37,906 nt of DNA from CAYVDH01 sp964450355 (GCA_964450355.1 CAYVDH010000012.1:1-37906); one strand, 5' to 3'. Shown: positions 7,613-16,318, counted from the first letter of the stretch. Program-made: numbers and translations. Notes: generated from the sequence alone by a model not told the origin.

Positions 7613-9476
7613 TTATTTTTGTTCCTGTTAGTGCTTTTCCAATGGCATCATCCATTAAAAGCTCTGCAATCGGTTTGGTGTATTCATTCAAACGATCACT
7701 TTCCAAATTTATTGCTTCTTTATCTTTGGTTTCTATTGCTACTTTTAATTTTTCGATTTGATTATTAATTTTTTCTACCGAAGTTGAATCAATTAATTGA
7801 TGGTTCGAAATGACTTTTTCTGTATGGTAAATTAATTGTTTAGCTTCATTTATGGATTCTTGAACAGCTTTGTTCTTTTTATCAAGTTCTGCATGTTTTA
7901 AACTGTCCATCAATCTTTCTTCTACTTCGTTGTCTGTCAATCCATATTGTGGTTTTATTTCTATGTCTTGTTTTGTGTCTGACCTCAATTCGTGAGCAGT
8001 AATTTTTAATATGCCATCAGCATTAAATAAAAATTGTAAATCTATTTTAGGCAGACCTGCAGGCATCGCAGGAATGTTTTTTAATATAAACTCGCCTAAT
8101 TTCCTGTTGTCTTTTACCAAATCTCTTTCACCTTGATAAACAGCAATTTTTAGATTTATTTGACCATCTACAGAAGTTGTGTATTGCCTGCCAGCTTTAC
8201 AAGGGATTTTACTGTTTCTAGGAATTATTACATCCATTAAGCCTCCCGATGTTTCAATACCTAAACTCAGTGGTGTAACATCCATTAACAATAAATCTTT
8301 TCTATTTCCAGATAATATGTCAGCCTCTATGGCAGCTCCTAAAGCCACTACTTCATCTGGGTTTATTTGGTTGTTTATTTTAGATTTTGAAAAAAAATGA
8401 CTTACTTGTTCTAATACTAATGGAACTCTTGAACTTCCGCCTACCATTACAACTTCATCAATGTCTTGTACAGATAACTCAGCGTCTTCTAATGCCAATT
8501 GACAACAATGCATGGTTTTTTTAACAATTTCACTGATGGAATGATTGAACTGTTCTTTGCTAACATTTCCTTTCAAGTTGTAATTGTTAAATCGTATGTT
8601 AAAATCTACCGCATTGTTTTCGGATAATTGTCTTTTGATGTTTTCAGATTCTAGTCTTAAGTGTTGATAAAACTCTTTGTCTTTTTCAACTGTTTTTATG
8701 TATAAATCGAATTGATTTAATATCAATTCAATCAATGCTCTATCAAAATCATCACCACCTGTGAAAGTATCACCATTAGTAGATAATACTTCAAATATTC
8801 CATTTTCTAAATTTAAAATGGTGACATCAAAAGTGCCCCCACCTAAGTCATACACAGCAATGGTTTTCTTTTCTTCAGTATTTAAACCCAATCCATAAGC
8901 TAAACTGGCCGCAGTAGGTTCATTCACAATTCTTACCACTTCCAATCCTGCTAATTTACCAGCATCTCTGGTGGCTTGTCTTTGAGTATCATTGAAATAT
9001 GCAGGCACTGTAATCACCGCTTTTTCTATTTGCTGTTGACAAATTCGCTCAGATCTTTCTTTTAAGTGCTTAAGAATATAGGATGAAAGTTCTACAGGAT
9101 TGTATAATTGATCATGGATTTTTATTTTAACTAAAGATGAACTGTCTTCCGCTACTAATTTATAACCGTAACTGTTTTCTATTGGTTTAATGTCATTATA
9201 ACTTTTGCCAAGCAATCTTTTTATCGAATAAATGGTGTTTTCTGGCTCAGTTTCTAATTTGTTTTTTGCAGAATTACCTACAGAGATTTCCCCAGTTTTA
9301 TGAATGTTAATTACTGAAGGAACAATGGTGTTTGAGTTCTCACTTAAACAATATGGTGCTTGATTGTTTTGATCAACCAAAGCGACCAAACTGTTGGTTG
9401 TTCCCAAATCAATCCCAATAATCAAAGGATTTTTTTTGATGCTTCCGTCTTTTATATTGATGGGTATTCGTGCCAA
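7605..9476 (-). CDS. hscA: HscA-type Hsp70 chaperone (Fe-S protein assembly)
   Basis: Hsp70 chaperone of 623 aa. The ATPase domain shows GIDLGTTNSLVAL near residue 20, AYFNDTQRQATRDAG, NEPTAASLAYGLG, YDLGGGTFDVTIL and VGGSSRVPLV, followed by a substrate-binding domain and a charged helical lid. The leader before the ATPase motif (MARIPINIKDGS) and the short C-terminus without the DnaK acidic tail suggest the HscA branch, which helps transfer Fe-S clusters from the scaffold protein. hscB and isc genes are not adjacent. The start is TTG at 9476: the frame closes upstream at a TAA without any ATG, and a -7 box lies 13 bases ahead. A second DnaK-like role cannot be excluded. Confidence 0.88.
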   Translation of the reverse strand: MARIPINIKDGSIKKNPLIIGIDLGTTNSLVALVDQNNQAPYCLSENSNTIVPSVINIHKTGEISVGNSAKNKLETEPENTIYSIKRLLGKSYNDIKPIENSYGYKLVAEDSSSLVKIKIHDQLYNPVELSSYILKHLKERSERICQQQIEKAVITVPAYFNDTQRQATRDAGKLAGLEVVRIVNEPTAASLAYGLGLNTEEKKTIAVYDLGGGTFDVTILNLENGIFEVLSTNGDTFTGGDDFDRALIELILNQFDLYIKTVEKDKEFYQHLRLESENIKRQLSENNAVDFNIRFNNYNLKGNVSKEQFNHSISEIVKKTMHCCQLALEDAELSVQDIDEVVMVGGSSRVPLVLEQVSHFFSKSKINNQINPDEVVALGAAIEADILSGNRKDLLLMDVTPLSLGIETSGGLMDVIIPRNSKIPCKAGRQYTTSVDGQINLKIAVYQGERDLVKDNRKLGEFILKNIPAMPAGLPKIDLQFLFNADGILKITAHELRSDTKQDIEIKPQYGLTDNEVEERLMDSLKHAELDKKNKAVQESINEAKQLIYHTEKVISNHQLIDSTSVEKINNQIEKLKVAIETKDKEAINLESDRLNEYTKPIAELLMDDAIGKALTGTKINE

Positions 9477-9489
9477 ATTAATTGATTTG

Positions 9490-9497
9490 CAAATTTA
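9490..9497 (-). promoter_or_regulatory. -7 promoter element of hscA
   Basis: On the minus strand TAAATTTG, an exact consensus match, ends 13 bases before the TTG start codon. It supports the TTG start, since no ATG lies between box and gene. Confidence 0.55.
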
Positions 9498-9528
9498 TGC
9501 CTATTTCATCATTATGTAATGAAATTAA

Positions 9529-10956
9529 TCATTGTATTTCATAAGCACCTATATCAGGTAACCCAACTCTTGAATTTCCCTCAAAGTCAGTGCTTAGCGA
9601 AGTAGCAATTCCTTTGTCTTTTGCAGGTGAATCGGATTTCAATTTAAAATTTTGTTTAAAAACATCTTCAAACTTAGGGTCTTGATTGTAAATATTACCT
9701 GTTGAACCCACCAATTGGCTTTCTAATTTTAACAAACAGTTTTGAATGATTGAAGGTGAAGCAACTGTTGTTGAACTTAAATCAGTGCCTATTTCATTTT
9801 TTTGAGAACCGTATATGATGCTATTGATGAAAGTAAATCCAATGGGATAAGTTTTAATCACTACTTTGTTGTCGTTTCTCAATTGGTTATTTAATATCAC
9901 ATGAGGATCGTTTCTGCCAGAACTGGTGGAGAATAATGTACAATGATTAAATGTATAAAAACCACCATAATAGCCAATAAAAGTATTTAAACCACAATTG
10001 CTAACTACAGTATTTTCGGCTTCAATAACTGCTGTAAGCCCTAATATGCCATATGCACTGATGTTTTTGATGATGGTGTTTTTTATTTTTAAATTTGGAT
10101 TGTTATTTCCATTTTCAGGCAAAGAATCTACCCACAATCCAATGGTTGAATTTTTAATGATGGAATAGTTTATTTCATTGTTAATGCTTTTTCGGTAAAA
10201 ATGTATTCCTCTCCACTGACCAGCAACATCACTAAAGTTATTGTCAAGTCTGTCGCCCTCAAAAATCACTGGTTTAGATTTTGTGCCATTTACTTTCATT
10301 GTGCCAAAAACATTGATTGCACTTATGTTTATTAATTTATTGGTAATGCTGTTTTTAAATGTTGAATTAGGGGTACTGTAAACATGAATACCAGGACCAA
10401 TAGTGAATGTAACATTTTCGTTTACAAATATAGAATTTACTATGACATAAGGTTTATCAGTAAGAATCCAATTAGTATTGATATCAAATACAGAATCTTT
10501 AAAATAATAAGCATCCCAACCGTAAGCTGCTAACTGAACATATTGCTTGTTTCCATTGGTTTCAAATTCTATACTGTCTTTGATTAATACAGGATTGCTA
10601 ACATTGTTAGGGGTCAAAGTGGCTTCAACAAATACCCAAGCACTGTCTTTTGGTAAAATTTCAATTCCTTTTATATCGTTGCCCGACCTTCCATCAACAT
10701 TGATTCTGTAAACTGAATTTGGATTTAATTTGACATTAATGCTTACAGATTGATTGTATGGGTTGCGCACCATAAATTGCTTGTTGATAGAACGAGGATA
10801 ATTGGAATTAGGTAATTTAGTAAATACAGTATCAAAATAGATGGTGTCTTTAGAAAATTTTAAACTTCCTGAATCCTTTAAAAACGAATTGTCTTTTTTA
10901 CAAGCATTGAATGCGAAAAATAAAATGAACAATAGGCGAAATAAATAATGATTCAT
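9529..10956 (-). CDS. Exported beta-helix lipoprotein with choice-of-anchor Q type end
   Basis: A 475-aa lipoprotein. The signal peptide ends in the lipobox FNAC, with C19 the likely lipidated residue; the following KKD resembles a Bacteroidota surface-export signal, so it may be displayed outside the cell. Residues about 30-135 form an Ig-like domain. Residues about 140-440 consist of repeating short strands with NTVVSNCGLN- and IKNTIIKNIS-type turns, as in right-handed parallel beta-helices. The C-terminus SPAKDKGIATS...GLPDIGAYEIQ matches the ending of choice-of-anchor Q proteins. No catalytic residues can be assigned, so binding or structural roles are as likely as enzymatic ones. It stands 92 bases downstream of the sigma-factor gene but has its own -7 box. 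Confidence 0.8.
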   Translation of the reverse strand: MNHYLFRLLFILFFAFNACKKDNSFLKDSGSLKFSKDTIYFDTVFTKLPNSNYPRSINKQFMVRNPYNQSVSINVKLNPNSVYRINVDGRSGNDIKGIEILPKDSAWVFVEATLTPNNVSNPVLIKDSIEFETNGNKQYVQLAAYGWDAYYFKDSVFDINTNWILTDKPYVIVNSIFVNENVTFTIGPGIHVYSTPNSTFKNSITNKLINISAINVFGTMKVNGTKSKPVIFEGDRLDNNFSDVAGQWRGIHFYRKSINNEINYSIIKNSTIGLWVDSLPENGNNNPNLKIKNTIIKNISAYGILGLTAVIEAENTVVSNCGLNTFIGYYGGFYTFNHCTLFSTSSGRNDPHVILNNQLRNDNKVVIKTYPIGFTFINSIIYGSQKNEIGTDLSSTTVASPSIIQNCLLKLESQLVGSTGNIYNQDPKFEDVFKQNFKLKSDSPAKDKGIATSLSTDFEGNSRVGLPDIGAYEIQ

Positions 10957-10966
10957 GTATAGGCTA

Positions 10967-10974
10967 CAAATTTA
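10967..10974 (-). promoter_or_regulatory. -7 promoter element of the beta-helix lipoprotein gene
   Basis: Minus-strand TAAATTTG ends 10 bases before the ATG. It implies independent transcription from the sigma-factor gene upstream. Confidence 0.55.
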
Positions 10975-11027
10975 GTTAAATATGAACAATAATAAAGGAA
11001 GAACGTTTTATCGGTTTAATTATTTTA

Positions 11028-11047
11028 TTGTCAATTTTTATTGACAA
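11028..11047. repeat. Inverted repeat just downstream of the sigma-factor gene
   Basis: TTGTCAAT and ATTGACAA form a perfect 8-base stem with a 4-base loop. It begins one base after the sigma-factor stop codon. On the minus strand it is not followed by a U-run, so it is a weak terminator candidate; a processing hairpin or a protein-binding dyad are alternatives. Confidence 0.35.
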
Positions 11048-11048
11048 A

Positions 11049-11600
11049 TTAGTTCATACTAAGCCACATCAACATCCAAGGCAACAAATGCATTTTAAAT
11101 CCATTGTCTTCATTTTGTTTTTTCTTAAGTCCATTTTTTATCATTTTTATAGCTATAGTTATTTGATTTTCAATGGTTTTTTCACTTAACTCCAATAAGG
11201 AGGCAATTTCTTTATTGGACATTTGTTCTTTGCGACTTAATACAAAAATTTGTTTGCACTTGTTTGGGAGCTTTTCAATCAGTTCAAAAATGGCAGCTTC
11301 TGTTTCTTTTGCTTGTATGATTTCTATTGCGCTGGTATTTGAATCGGCTAAATCAAAATTTGAATCCAATTCTGCCAATTCTATTTTGCGTTTTTTTAAC
11401 CAATTTAAACTTTTGTTTTTAACCGTAGTATAAAGATATGACTTGAGCGAATCATCTAAAATCAATTGGTCTTTTTTCTCCCAAACAGCTAAAAATGTAT
11501 CGTTTACAATTTCGTCTGCATCTTCATTGCTTTTGGTGTACTGCAAACAGAACCAATGCAAACCATGATGATACTTGCGAAATAGAGTTTCTAACTGAAT
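11049..11600 (-). CDS. ECF-type RNA polymerase sigma-70 factor
   Basis: Extracytoplasmic-function sigma factor of about 183 aa. Region 2 contains YTKSNEDADEIVNDTFLAVW and region 4 contains LPNKCKQIFVLSRKEQMSNKEIASLLELSEKTIENQI. The first standard start codon in frame is TTG at 11561, but that would cut away the first helix of region 2. The open frame continues upstream with LETLFRKYHHGL, as expected for the family, until a TGA at 11660-11658, and contains no ATG or GTG. I therefore place the start at the ATT codon at 11600; ATC at 11603 or 11618 is also possible. A -7 box at 11623-11630 lies just before these. No anti-sigma gene follows, which is unlike the usual FecR-linked arrangement. Confidence 0.85.
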   Translation of the reverse strand: MQLETLFRKYHHGLHWFCLQYTKSNEDADEIVNDTFLAVWEKKDQLILDDSLKSYLYTTVKNKSLNWLKKRKIELAELDSNFDLADSNTSAIEIIQAKETEAAIFELIEKLPNKCKQIFVLSRKEQMSNKEIASLLELSEKTIENQITIAIKMIKNGLKKKQNEDNGFKMHLLPWMLMWLSMN

Positions 11601-11611
11601 GATGTTTGAAG

Positions 11612-11625
11612 TTGCGATGTCGCAA
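11612..11625. promoter_or_regulatory. Dyad overlapping the sigma-factor promoter
   Basis: TTGCGATGTCGCAA is an inverted repeat with 6-base arms (TTGCGA / TCGCAA) around 2 bases. It overlaps the end of the -7 box and the expected transcription start, the usual position of a repressor operator. It is notably GC-containing for this AT-rich spacer. No regulator is identified. Confidence 0.4.
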
Positions 11626-11630
11626 AAATA
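11623..11630 (-). promoter_or_regulatory. -7 promoter element of the sigma-factor gene
   Basis: Minus-strand TATTTTTG, an exact TAnnTTTG match. Transcription should begin near 11617, upstream of the in-frame ATC/ATT codons and about 55 bases before the TTG at 11561. Confidence 0.5.
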
Positions 11631-11676
11631 AATAAAAATTACAGGAGTATGACTAAATCAATTAACAGACGTTCAA

Positions 11677-13875
11677 TTAATTAGCCATATCGCTAATGAA
11701 TTGAAGTCTCATCAATTGCAATTCTTCATAAGAGAAATCATTGTCGAAGTCCACAACAGCTTTGTTTAAGTCGTCTTCTTCTTGTGATTTAAAATACTCG
11801 AAAATTTCTTCTTGGTATTCTTCTTCTATGATTTCATCTATACAATAATGCAAATCCAAACTGGTTCCTAAAGTCACCATTTGTTCAAGCTCATCCATCA
11901 ATTCTTGATAAGCCATGCCATTACTTCTGGCGATATCTTCCAAAGCCATTTTTTTATCGATGTTCAGGATGATGGCAATTTTTTTCTTAGATTTTTCACC
12001 CGAAGTTTTGACTACGACATCCAATGGCCTGTCTATGTTATTTAATTTTACATATTGGTCAATGTAATCAATGAAAGGCTGACCATACTTTTGAGCTTTG
12101 TTTTTACCAACACCATGAATTTTTTCAAGTTCATCCATAGTTATAGGGTATTTTGTAGCCATGTCGTCCAGAGATGGGTCTTGGAATATAACATAAGGAG
12201 GAAGACCTATTTGTTTTGACATTTTTTTCCTGATGTCTTTCAAATCTCTCATCAGAACTTCATCTGCTACACTTTCAAGTTGTGCATTTTCAAAGTCTTC
12301 GTCAGATACAAATTCGTATTCAGTATCCATCGCCATTTCAAATTTCTTAGGTTTAGCAATGGCTTGATTTCCGAGTTCAGTAACACTTAATAAGCCATAT
12401 TTTTCAATATTTTTGTTGACATAATTATTTAACAATCCTATTCTTACTACACCTTTCCAAAATACTTTGTCTTTGTCTTTTCCAATACCAAACATTGGGA
12501 ATTTATCGTGTCCGTAATCTTTAATTGAGTCGGCTTTTTTACCAATGATGTAATTAACTAAGTGAGATAAATCAATTTCAGCATTTAAACTATTAAGAGC
12601 TTTTAATGAATTTACCACTTCTTGAGTTACATCAGTTTTTGGTTTAGGATGACGGCAATTGTCGCACATTTTGTTGCAATTTTCATCGTCAAATTGTTCG
12701 CCAAAATAGCTCAATAACAATCTACGTCTGCACTGTGAACTTTCCGCAAAAGCACTGGTTTCATCAAGCAATAGAGTACCAATTTCCCTTTCAGCAACTG
12801 GTTTATCTTTCATGAATTTTTCCAGTTTTTCGATGTCGCTGGGGTTATAAAATAAAATGCAATCACCTTCCATTCCATCTCTTCCGCCTCTTCCTGTTTC
12901 TTGATAATAACCTTCTAAGCTTTTAGGAACATCAAAGTGAATAACAAACCTAACGTCTGGTTTATCAATTCCCATACCAAAGGCGATGGTTGCAACAATC
13001 ACGTGGCACTCTTCCATTAGAAATGCATCTTGGTTATGTGCTCTGGTTTTTGCATCTAACCCTGCGTGGTATGGCAATGCTTTTACACCATTAAGTGTCA
13101 ACATTTCAGAAATTTCTTCTACCCTTTTACGGCTTAAGCAATAAATGATTCCTGATCTTTCAGGTCTGTTTTTGATGTAAGAAATGATGTCTTTAAATAC
13201 TTTTTCTTTGCTGCCTTTTGGTTTTACTTCGTAGTACAAATTGGCTCTGTTGAAAGAAGATTTGTACACTTTAGCATCCAACATGCCTAAGTTTTTTTGA
13301 ATATCACTTTGCACTTTAGGAGTAGCAGTAGCTGTAAGCGCCATCATAGGAACATCATTGATTTCCTTAATCATTTGTTTGATTTTGCGATATTCGGGTC
13401 TAAAGTCATGTCCCCATTCGCTTATGCAATGAGCTTCATCTACTGCAACAAAAGAAATTTCAATGCTTCTAAGAAAATCAATAGTTTCATCTTTTTTTAG
13501 GGTTTCAGGAGCAACATACAATAACTTGGTGTTACCCAAACTCATGTCATCTTTTACTTTAGTAATTTCTGTTTTAGATAATGATGAGTTTAAAAAATGG
13601 GCAACGTTATCTTTGTCGGAAAAGCCCCTGATGCTATCCACTTGATTTTTCATTAAAGCAATTAATGGTGAAATAATGATAGCTGTTCCTGGTAACATCA
13701 AGGCAGGTAATTGGTAACAGAGTGATTTTCCTGCACCAGTTGGCATAATAACAAAACAATCTTCTTTGTTTAATATGCTATTAATGACTAGTTCTTGATT
13801 GCCTTTAAAGCCGTCAAAACCAAAGAATTCCTTTAGTGCAGCTTTTGGGTCGAGCTTGATTTGTGCTGTTGTCAT
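11677..13875 (-). CDS. recQ: ATP-dependent DNA helicase RecQ
   Basis: 3'-5' DNA helicase of the RecQ family, 732 aa from the ATG at 13875; a TTG three codons upstream is less likely. The helicase core has Walker A MPTGAGKS (K50), the DEAH box at 146-149 followed by CISEWGHDFRPEY (the RecQ aromatic-rich loop) and QETGRGGRDGMEGDC (motif VI). The zinc-binding RQC subdomain supplies CRRRLLLSYFGE followed by CNKMCDNC. An HRDC domain (about 555-635, PITMDELEKIHGVGKNKAQKYG) follows. The last 90 residues form an extra helical, acidic region resembling the helix-turn-helix tail of Bacteroidota RecQ proteins. It acts on replication and recombination intermediates. It is divergent from kdsD and 76 bases upstream of the sigma-factor gene. 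Confidence 0.96.
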   Translation of the reverse strand: MTTAQIKLDPKAALKEFFGFDGFKGNQELVINSILNKEDCFVIMPTGAGKSLCYQLPALMLPGTAIIISPLIALMKNQVDSIRGFSDKDNVAHFLNSSLSKTEITKVKDDMSLGNTKLLYVAPETLKKDETIDFLRSIEISFVAVDEAHCISEWGHDFRPEYRKIKQMIKEINDVPMMALTATATPKVQSDIQKNLGMLDAKVYKSSFNRANLYYEVKPKGSKEKVFKDIISYIKNRPERSGIIYCLSRKRVEEISEMLTLNGVKALPYHAGLDAKTRAHNQDAFLMEECHVIVATIAFGMGIDKPDVRFVIHFDVPKSLEGYYQETGRGGRDGMEGDCILFYNPSDIEKLEKFMKDKPVAEREIGTLLLDETSAFAESSQCRRRLLLSYFGEQFDDENCNKMCDNCRHPKPKTDVTQEVVNSLKALNSLNAEIDLSHLVNYIIGKKADSIKDYGHDKFPMFGIGKDKDKVFWKGVVRIGLLNNYVNKNIEKYGLLSVTELGNQAIAKPKKFEMAMDTEYEFVSDEDFENAQLESVADEVLMRDLKDIRKKMSKQIGLPPYVIFQDPSLDDMATKYPITMDELEKIHGVGKNKAQKYGQPFIDYIDQYVKLNNIDRPLDVVVKTSGEKSKKKIAIILNIDKKMALEDIARSNGMAYQELMDELEQMVTLGTSLDLHYCIDEIIEEEYQEEIFEYFKSQEEDDLNKAVVDFDNDFSYEELQLMRLQFISDMAN

Positions 13876-14023
13876 ATGATTCAAAATCGTAATTTTTTAA
13901 GGTTCTAATTGAACTCACTAAATTAATACTGTTTAAACCACATTACCAAAATTATTTTTTAAATTTTTTCAATCATTTTTTCTTGTTAATTTGCAAAGTC
14001 AAAATTTTAGATAGAATAATTCC

Positions 14024-14989
14024 ATGTTAAACCCTTCAGAAATTATAAAATTTGGGCAAGAGACTATTCAAAGTGAACTTGATAACCTTAAAAATTTAAG
14101 CCAGTTCATTGATGATGATTTTGCTTCGGTAGTCAATCAAATACTTGATTCTGATGGCAGAGTTGTGATTTCTGGAATAGGAAAAAGCGCTATCATTGCT
14201 CAAAAAATTGTAGCTACGATGAATTCCACCGGGACACCCTCTATATTCATGCATGCTGCTGATGCAATTCATGGAGATTTGGGAATCATTCAAAAAAATG
14301 ACACAGTCATTATCATTTCAAAAAGTGGTAATACTCCAGAAATTAAAACACTGGTGCCATTAATCAAAAGGTTTGGTAATAAAACGGTAGCCATGGTTGG
14401 AAATTTAAATTCATATTTGGCTCAAAATGTAGATTTTGTTTTGAATACAACAGTAGCAAAAGAGGCATGTCCTAATAATTTAGCTCCAACTACCAGTACA
14501 ACTGCTCAGTTATTAATGGGCGATGCTCTTGCAATTGCCCTTTTAAGTTCCAAAAAATTTACTTCTAATGATTTTTCAAAATACCACCCTGGTGGTTCAT
14601 TAGGCAAACAATTGTATTTAACAGTAAAAGAAATGGCAATGCAAAATGAAAAACCATTTGTGAATTCTGATGAAAGTTTTAAAAATACAGTCATAGAAAT
14701 TTCTAAAAACAGGTTAGGAGCATCTGCTGTGATAGAAAATGAAAAAGTCATAGGTATAGTAACTGATGGAGATATAAGAAGGTATCTTGAAAAATCATCG
14801 CACCTAGAAAATGTATCGGCTTCTGACATCATGTCTAAAAATCCGATTTCTATAGAAAGTGATCAAATGGCGTCTGAAGCGGCATCCTTGATGAAAAAAA
14901 ATAAAATTAATCAACTTATTGTAACTGAAAATCAAGCTTATATTGGCATGGTTCATTTACAAGATTTTTACAGAGAAGGAATATTATAA
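14024..14989 (+). CDS. kdsD: D-arabinose 5-phosphate isomerase (KdsD/KpsF family)
   Basis: Interconverts D-ribulose 5-phosphate and D-arabinose 5-phosphate, the first step towards Kdo for LPS. It is 321 aa: an N-terminal SIS sugar-isomerase domain (about 35-170) with GIGKSAIIAQKIVATMNSTG and HAADAIHGDLGII, the family block KEACPNNLAPTTSTTAQLLMGDALA, then two CBS domains (about 205-321) including TDGDIRRYL. The whole architecture matches KdsD/KpsF/GutQ; the paralogues cannot be separated by sequence alone, but Kdo synthesis is the most likely role in an LPS-bearing Bacteroidota. The next gene starts one base after its stop, so the two are co-transcribed for envelope sugar supply. Confidence 0.92.
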   Translation: MLNPSEIIKFGQETIQSELDNLKNLSQFIDDDFASVVNQILDSDGRVVISGIGKSAIIAQKIVATMNSTGTPSIFMHAADAIHGDLGIIQKNDTVIIISKSGNTPEIKTLVPLIKRFGNKTVAMVGNLNSYLAQNVDFVLNTTVAKEACPNNLAPTTSTTAQLLMGDALAIALLSSKKFTSNDFSKYHPGGSLGKQLYLTVKEMAMQNEKPFVNSDESFKNTVIEISKNRLGASAVIENEKVIGIVTDGDIRRYLEKSSHLENVSASDIMSKNPISIESDQMASEAASLMKKNKINQLIVTENQAYIGMVHLQDFYREGIL

Positions 14990-14990
14990 A

Positions 14991-16079
14991 ATGAACAAAA
15001 ACAATTATGTAGTCATTATGGCCGGAGGAATTGGAAGTAGATTCTGGCCTTTAAGTAAAAAAACATACCCAAAACAATTTCACGATATTTTAGGAGTAGG
15101 CAAATCGTTGTTACAACTTACCTACGAGCGGTTTGAACGCATTGTTCCGTCAGAAAATATTTTTGTCATTACCAATTCAAGTTATAGTTTATTGGTGAAC
15201 GACCAATTGCCAAACTTGCCCGAAAAAAACATTTTAACGGAGCCAGCAGCCATGAATACTGCTCCTTGTGTAGCTTATGCAAGTTTTAAATTGTTTTGTT
15301 TAAATGAAAAAGCGAATGTTATTTTTGCTCCAAGTGACCATTTGATTACCAATGAATTTAAATTTGATTCTGACATCAAAGAAGCATTAACATTTACTGA
15401 AACAAATTCTGCATTAGTTACTTTAAGCATTAAACCTACTAGACCAGATACTGGATATGGTTACATTCAATTCATAGAAAAAGAGAAAAATGAAAACATA
15501 CACAAAGTGAAAACTTTCACAGAAAAGCCTTCGCATGAATTGGCTCTGACATTTATGGAAAGTGGTGACTTTTATTGGAACAGTGGTATTTTTATTTGGA
15601 AAGCAAGTGATATTCTGAATGAATTCAATTTACATCAAACAGATATTTATGATTTGTTTAAAAAAGGTTTAAAGTATTACAACACAGCAAAAGAACAAAC
15701 TTTCATAAACAAACAATATCCTTTGTGCAAAAGTATTTCGATAGATTATGCTGTAATGGAAAAAACAAAAATTGCTTACACTCTTCCTACCGAATTTGGT
15801 TGGAGTGATATTGGTACTTGGAAATCGCTTTACCATTTACGTGATAAAGATGAAAACAATAACATGGTTCACAGTAAAAACAACCAAATATACAATACCA
15901 AAGACTCGTTGATTTTTATGGAATCTAACCCTGAAAAATTAGTGGTAATTGAAGGTTTAGAAGGTGTTATGGTAATTGATACAGACGAAATTTTGTTTAT
16001 CAGTCATTTGGATAGAGAACAAGAAGTGAGAGAAATTACCAAAGACATCAAAGATAAATACAAAGGAAAATTTATTTAA
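14991..16079 (+). CDS. Mannose-1-phosphate guanylyltransferase
   Basis: Makes GDP-mannose from mannose 1-phosphate and GTP, for O-antigen, exopolysaccharide or glycoprotein sugars. It is 362 aa from the ATG at 14991. The nucleotidyltransferase signature MAGGIGSRFWPLSKK with YPKQF lies at the N-terminus, APSDHL further on, then TEKPSHELA, and FYWNSGIFIWKAS contains the NSGIF motif. A C-terminal left-handed helix region follows. It has no fused phosphomannose isomerase domain, unlike many ManC proteins. An in-frame ATG further upstream (14943) lies inside kdsD and is rejected because 14991 directly precedes the conserved N-terminus. The stop overlaps the stop of the convergent 80-aa gene by 4 bases. 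Confidence 0.93.
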   Translation: MNKNNYVVIMAGGIGSRFWPLSKKTYPKQFHDILGVGKSLLQLTYERFERIVPSENIFVITNSSYSLLVNDQLPNLPEKNILTEPAAMNTAPCVAYASFKLFCLNEKANVIFAPSDHLITNEFKFDSDIKEALTFTETNSALVTLSIKPTRPDTGYGYIQFIEKEKNENIHKVKTFTEKPSHELALTFMESGDFYWNSGIFIWKASDILNEFNLHQTDIYDLFKKGLKYYNTAKEQTFINKQYPLCKSISIDYAVMEKTKIAYTLPTEFGWSDIGTWKSLYHLRDKDENNNMVHSKNNQIYNTKDSLIFMESNPEKLVVIEGLEGVMVIDTDEILFISHLDREQEVREITKDIKDKYKGKFI

Positions 16080-16318
16080 GAAATAGATTGCCTAACTTTT
16101 ACGGAGTACTGTCTGACGGCTTGATTTAAATTTATTCCTTCTTTTTCCATCACTTCTTTACAATAAATAGCAGCTAAAATATGAGTTAATTGTTCACCTT
16201 CGTCTTTACCTTCTATTTGAATTAATAATGGTTTTTCATCTAATAAATCCAATTCAGCTTGTTTTAATTCATCTATGCTGAAATTTTCAGTTGCGTTTTT
16301 TATGCTGGAGATGTTCAT
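16076..16318 (-). CDS. Conserved 80-aa protein coupled to thioredoxin (DUF6952-like)
   Basis: Small acidic, helical, probably cytoplasmic protein of unknown function. A central stretch, EGEQLTHILAAIYCKEVMEKEG, is the most family-like part; from memory it resembles DUF6952 proteins found beside thioredoxins in Bacteroidota, but I cannot confirm this. It has one cysteine (in AAIYCKEVM) that could interact with the neighbouring thioredoxin. Its start overlaps the thioredoxin stop by 4 bases (ATGA), and that gene in turn overlaps the rhodanese-thioredoxin gene, so the three are almost certainly one translational unit. Its 3' end overlaps the guanylyltransferase stop in a shared TTAA. Confidence 0.65.
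   Translation of the reverse strand: MNISSIKNATENFSIDELKQAELDLLDEKPLLIQIEGKDEGEQLTHILAAIYCKEVMEKEGINLNQAVRQYSVKVRQSIS

Noticed and set aside
11658..11680. Direct repeat TCAATTAA (11658-11665, 11673-11680), 15 bases apart, upstream of the sigma-factor promoter
   Set aside because: An A/T-dominated octamer in an AT-rich genome, partly inside the recQ stop region. Chance is the simpler explanation without conservation data.
13876..14023. Promoters for recQ and kdsD in the divergent spacer
   Set aside because: Only near matches are present (TTAATTTG before kdsD; an off-spaced TTTTG before recQ), so I did not list them.
14943..14990. Upstream ATG for the guanylyltransferase inside kdsD
   Set aside because: It adds 16 residues unlike the family and overlaps kdsD by 47 bases. 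The ATG at 14991 directly precedes the conserved N-terminus.
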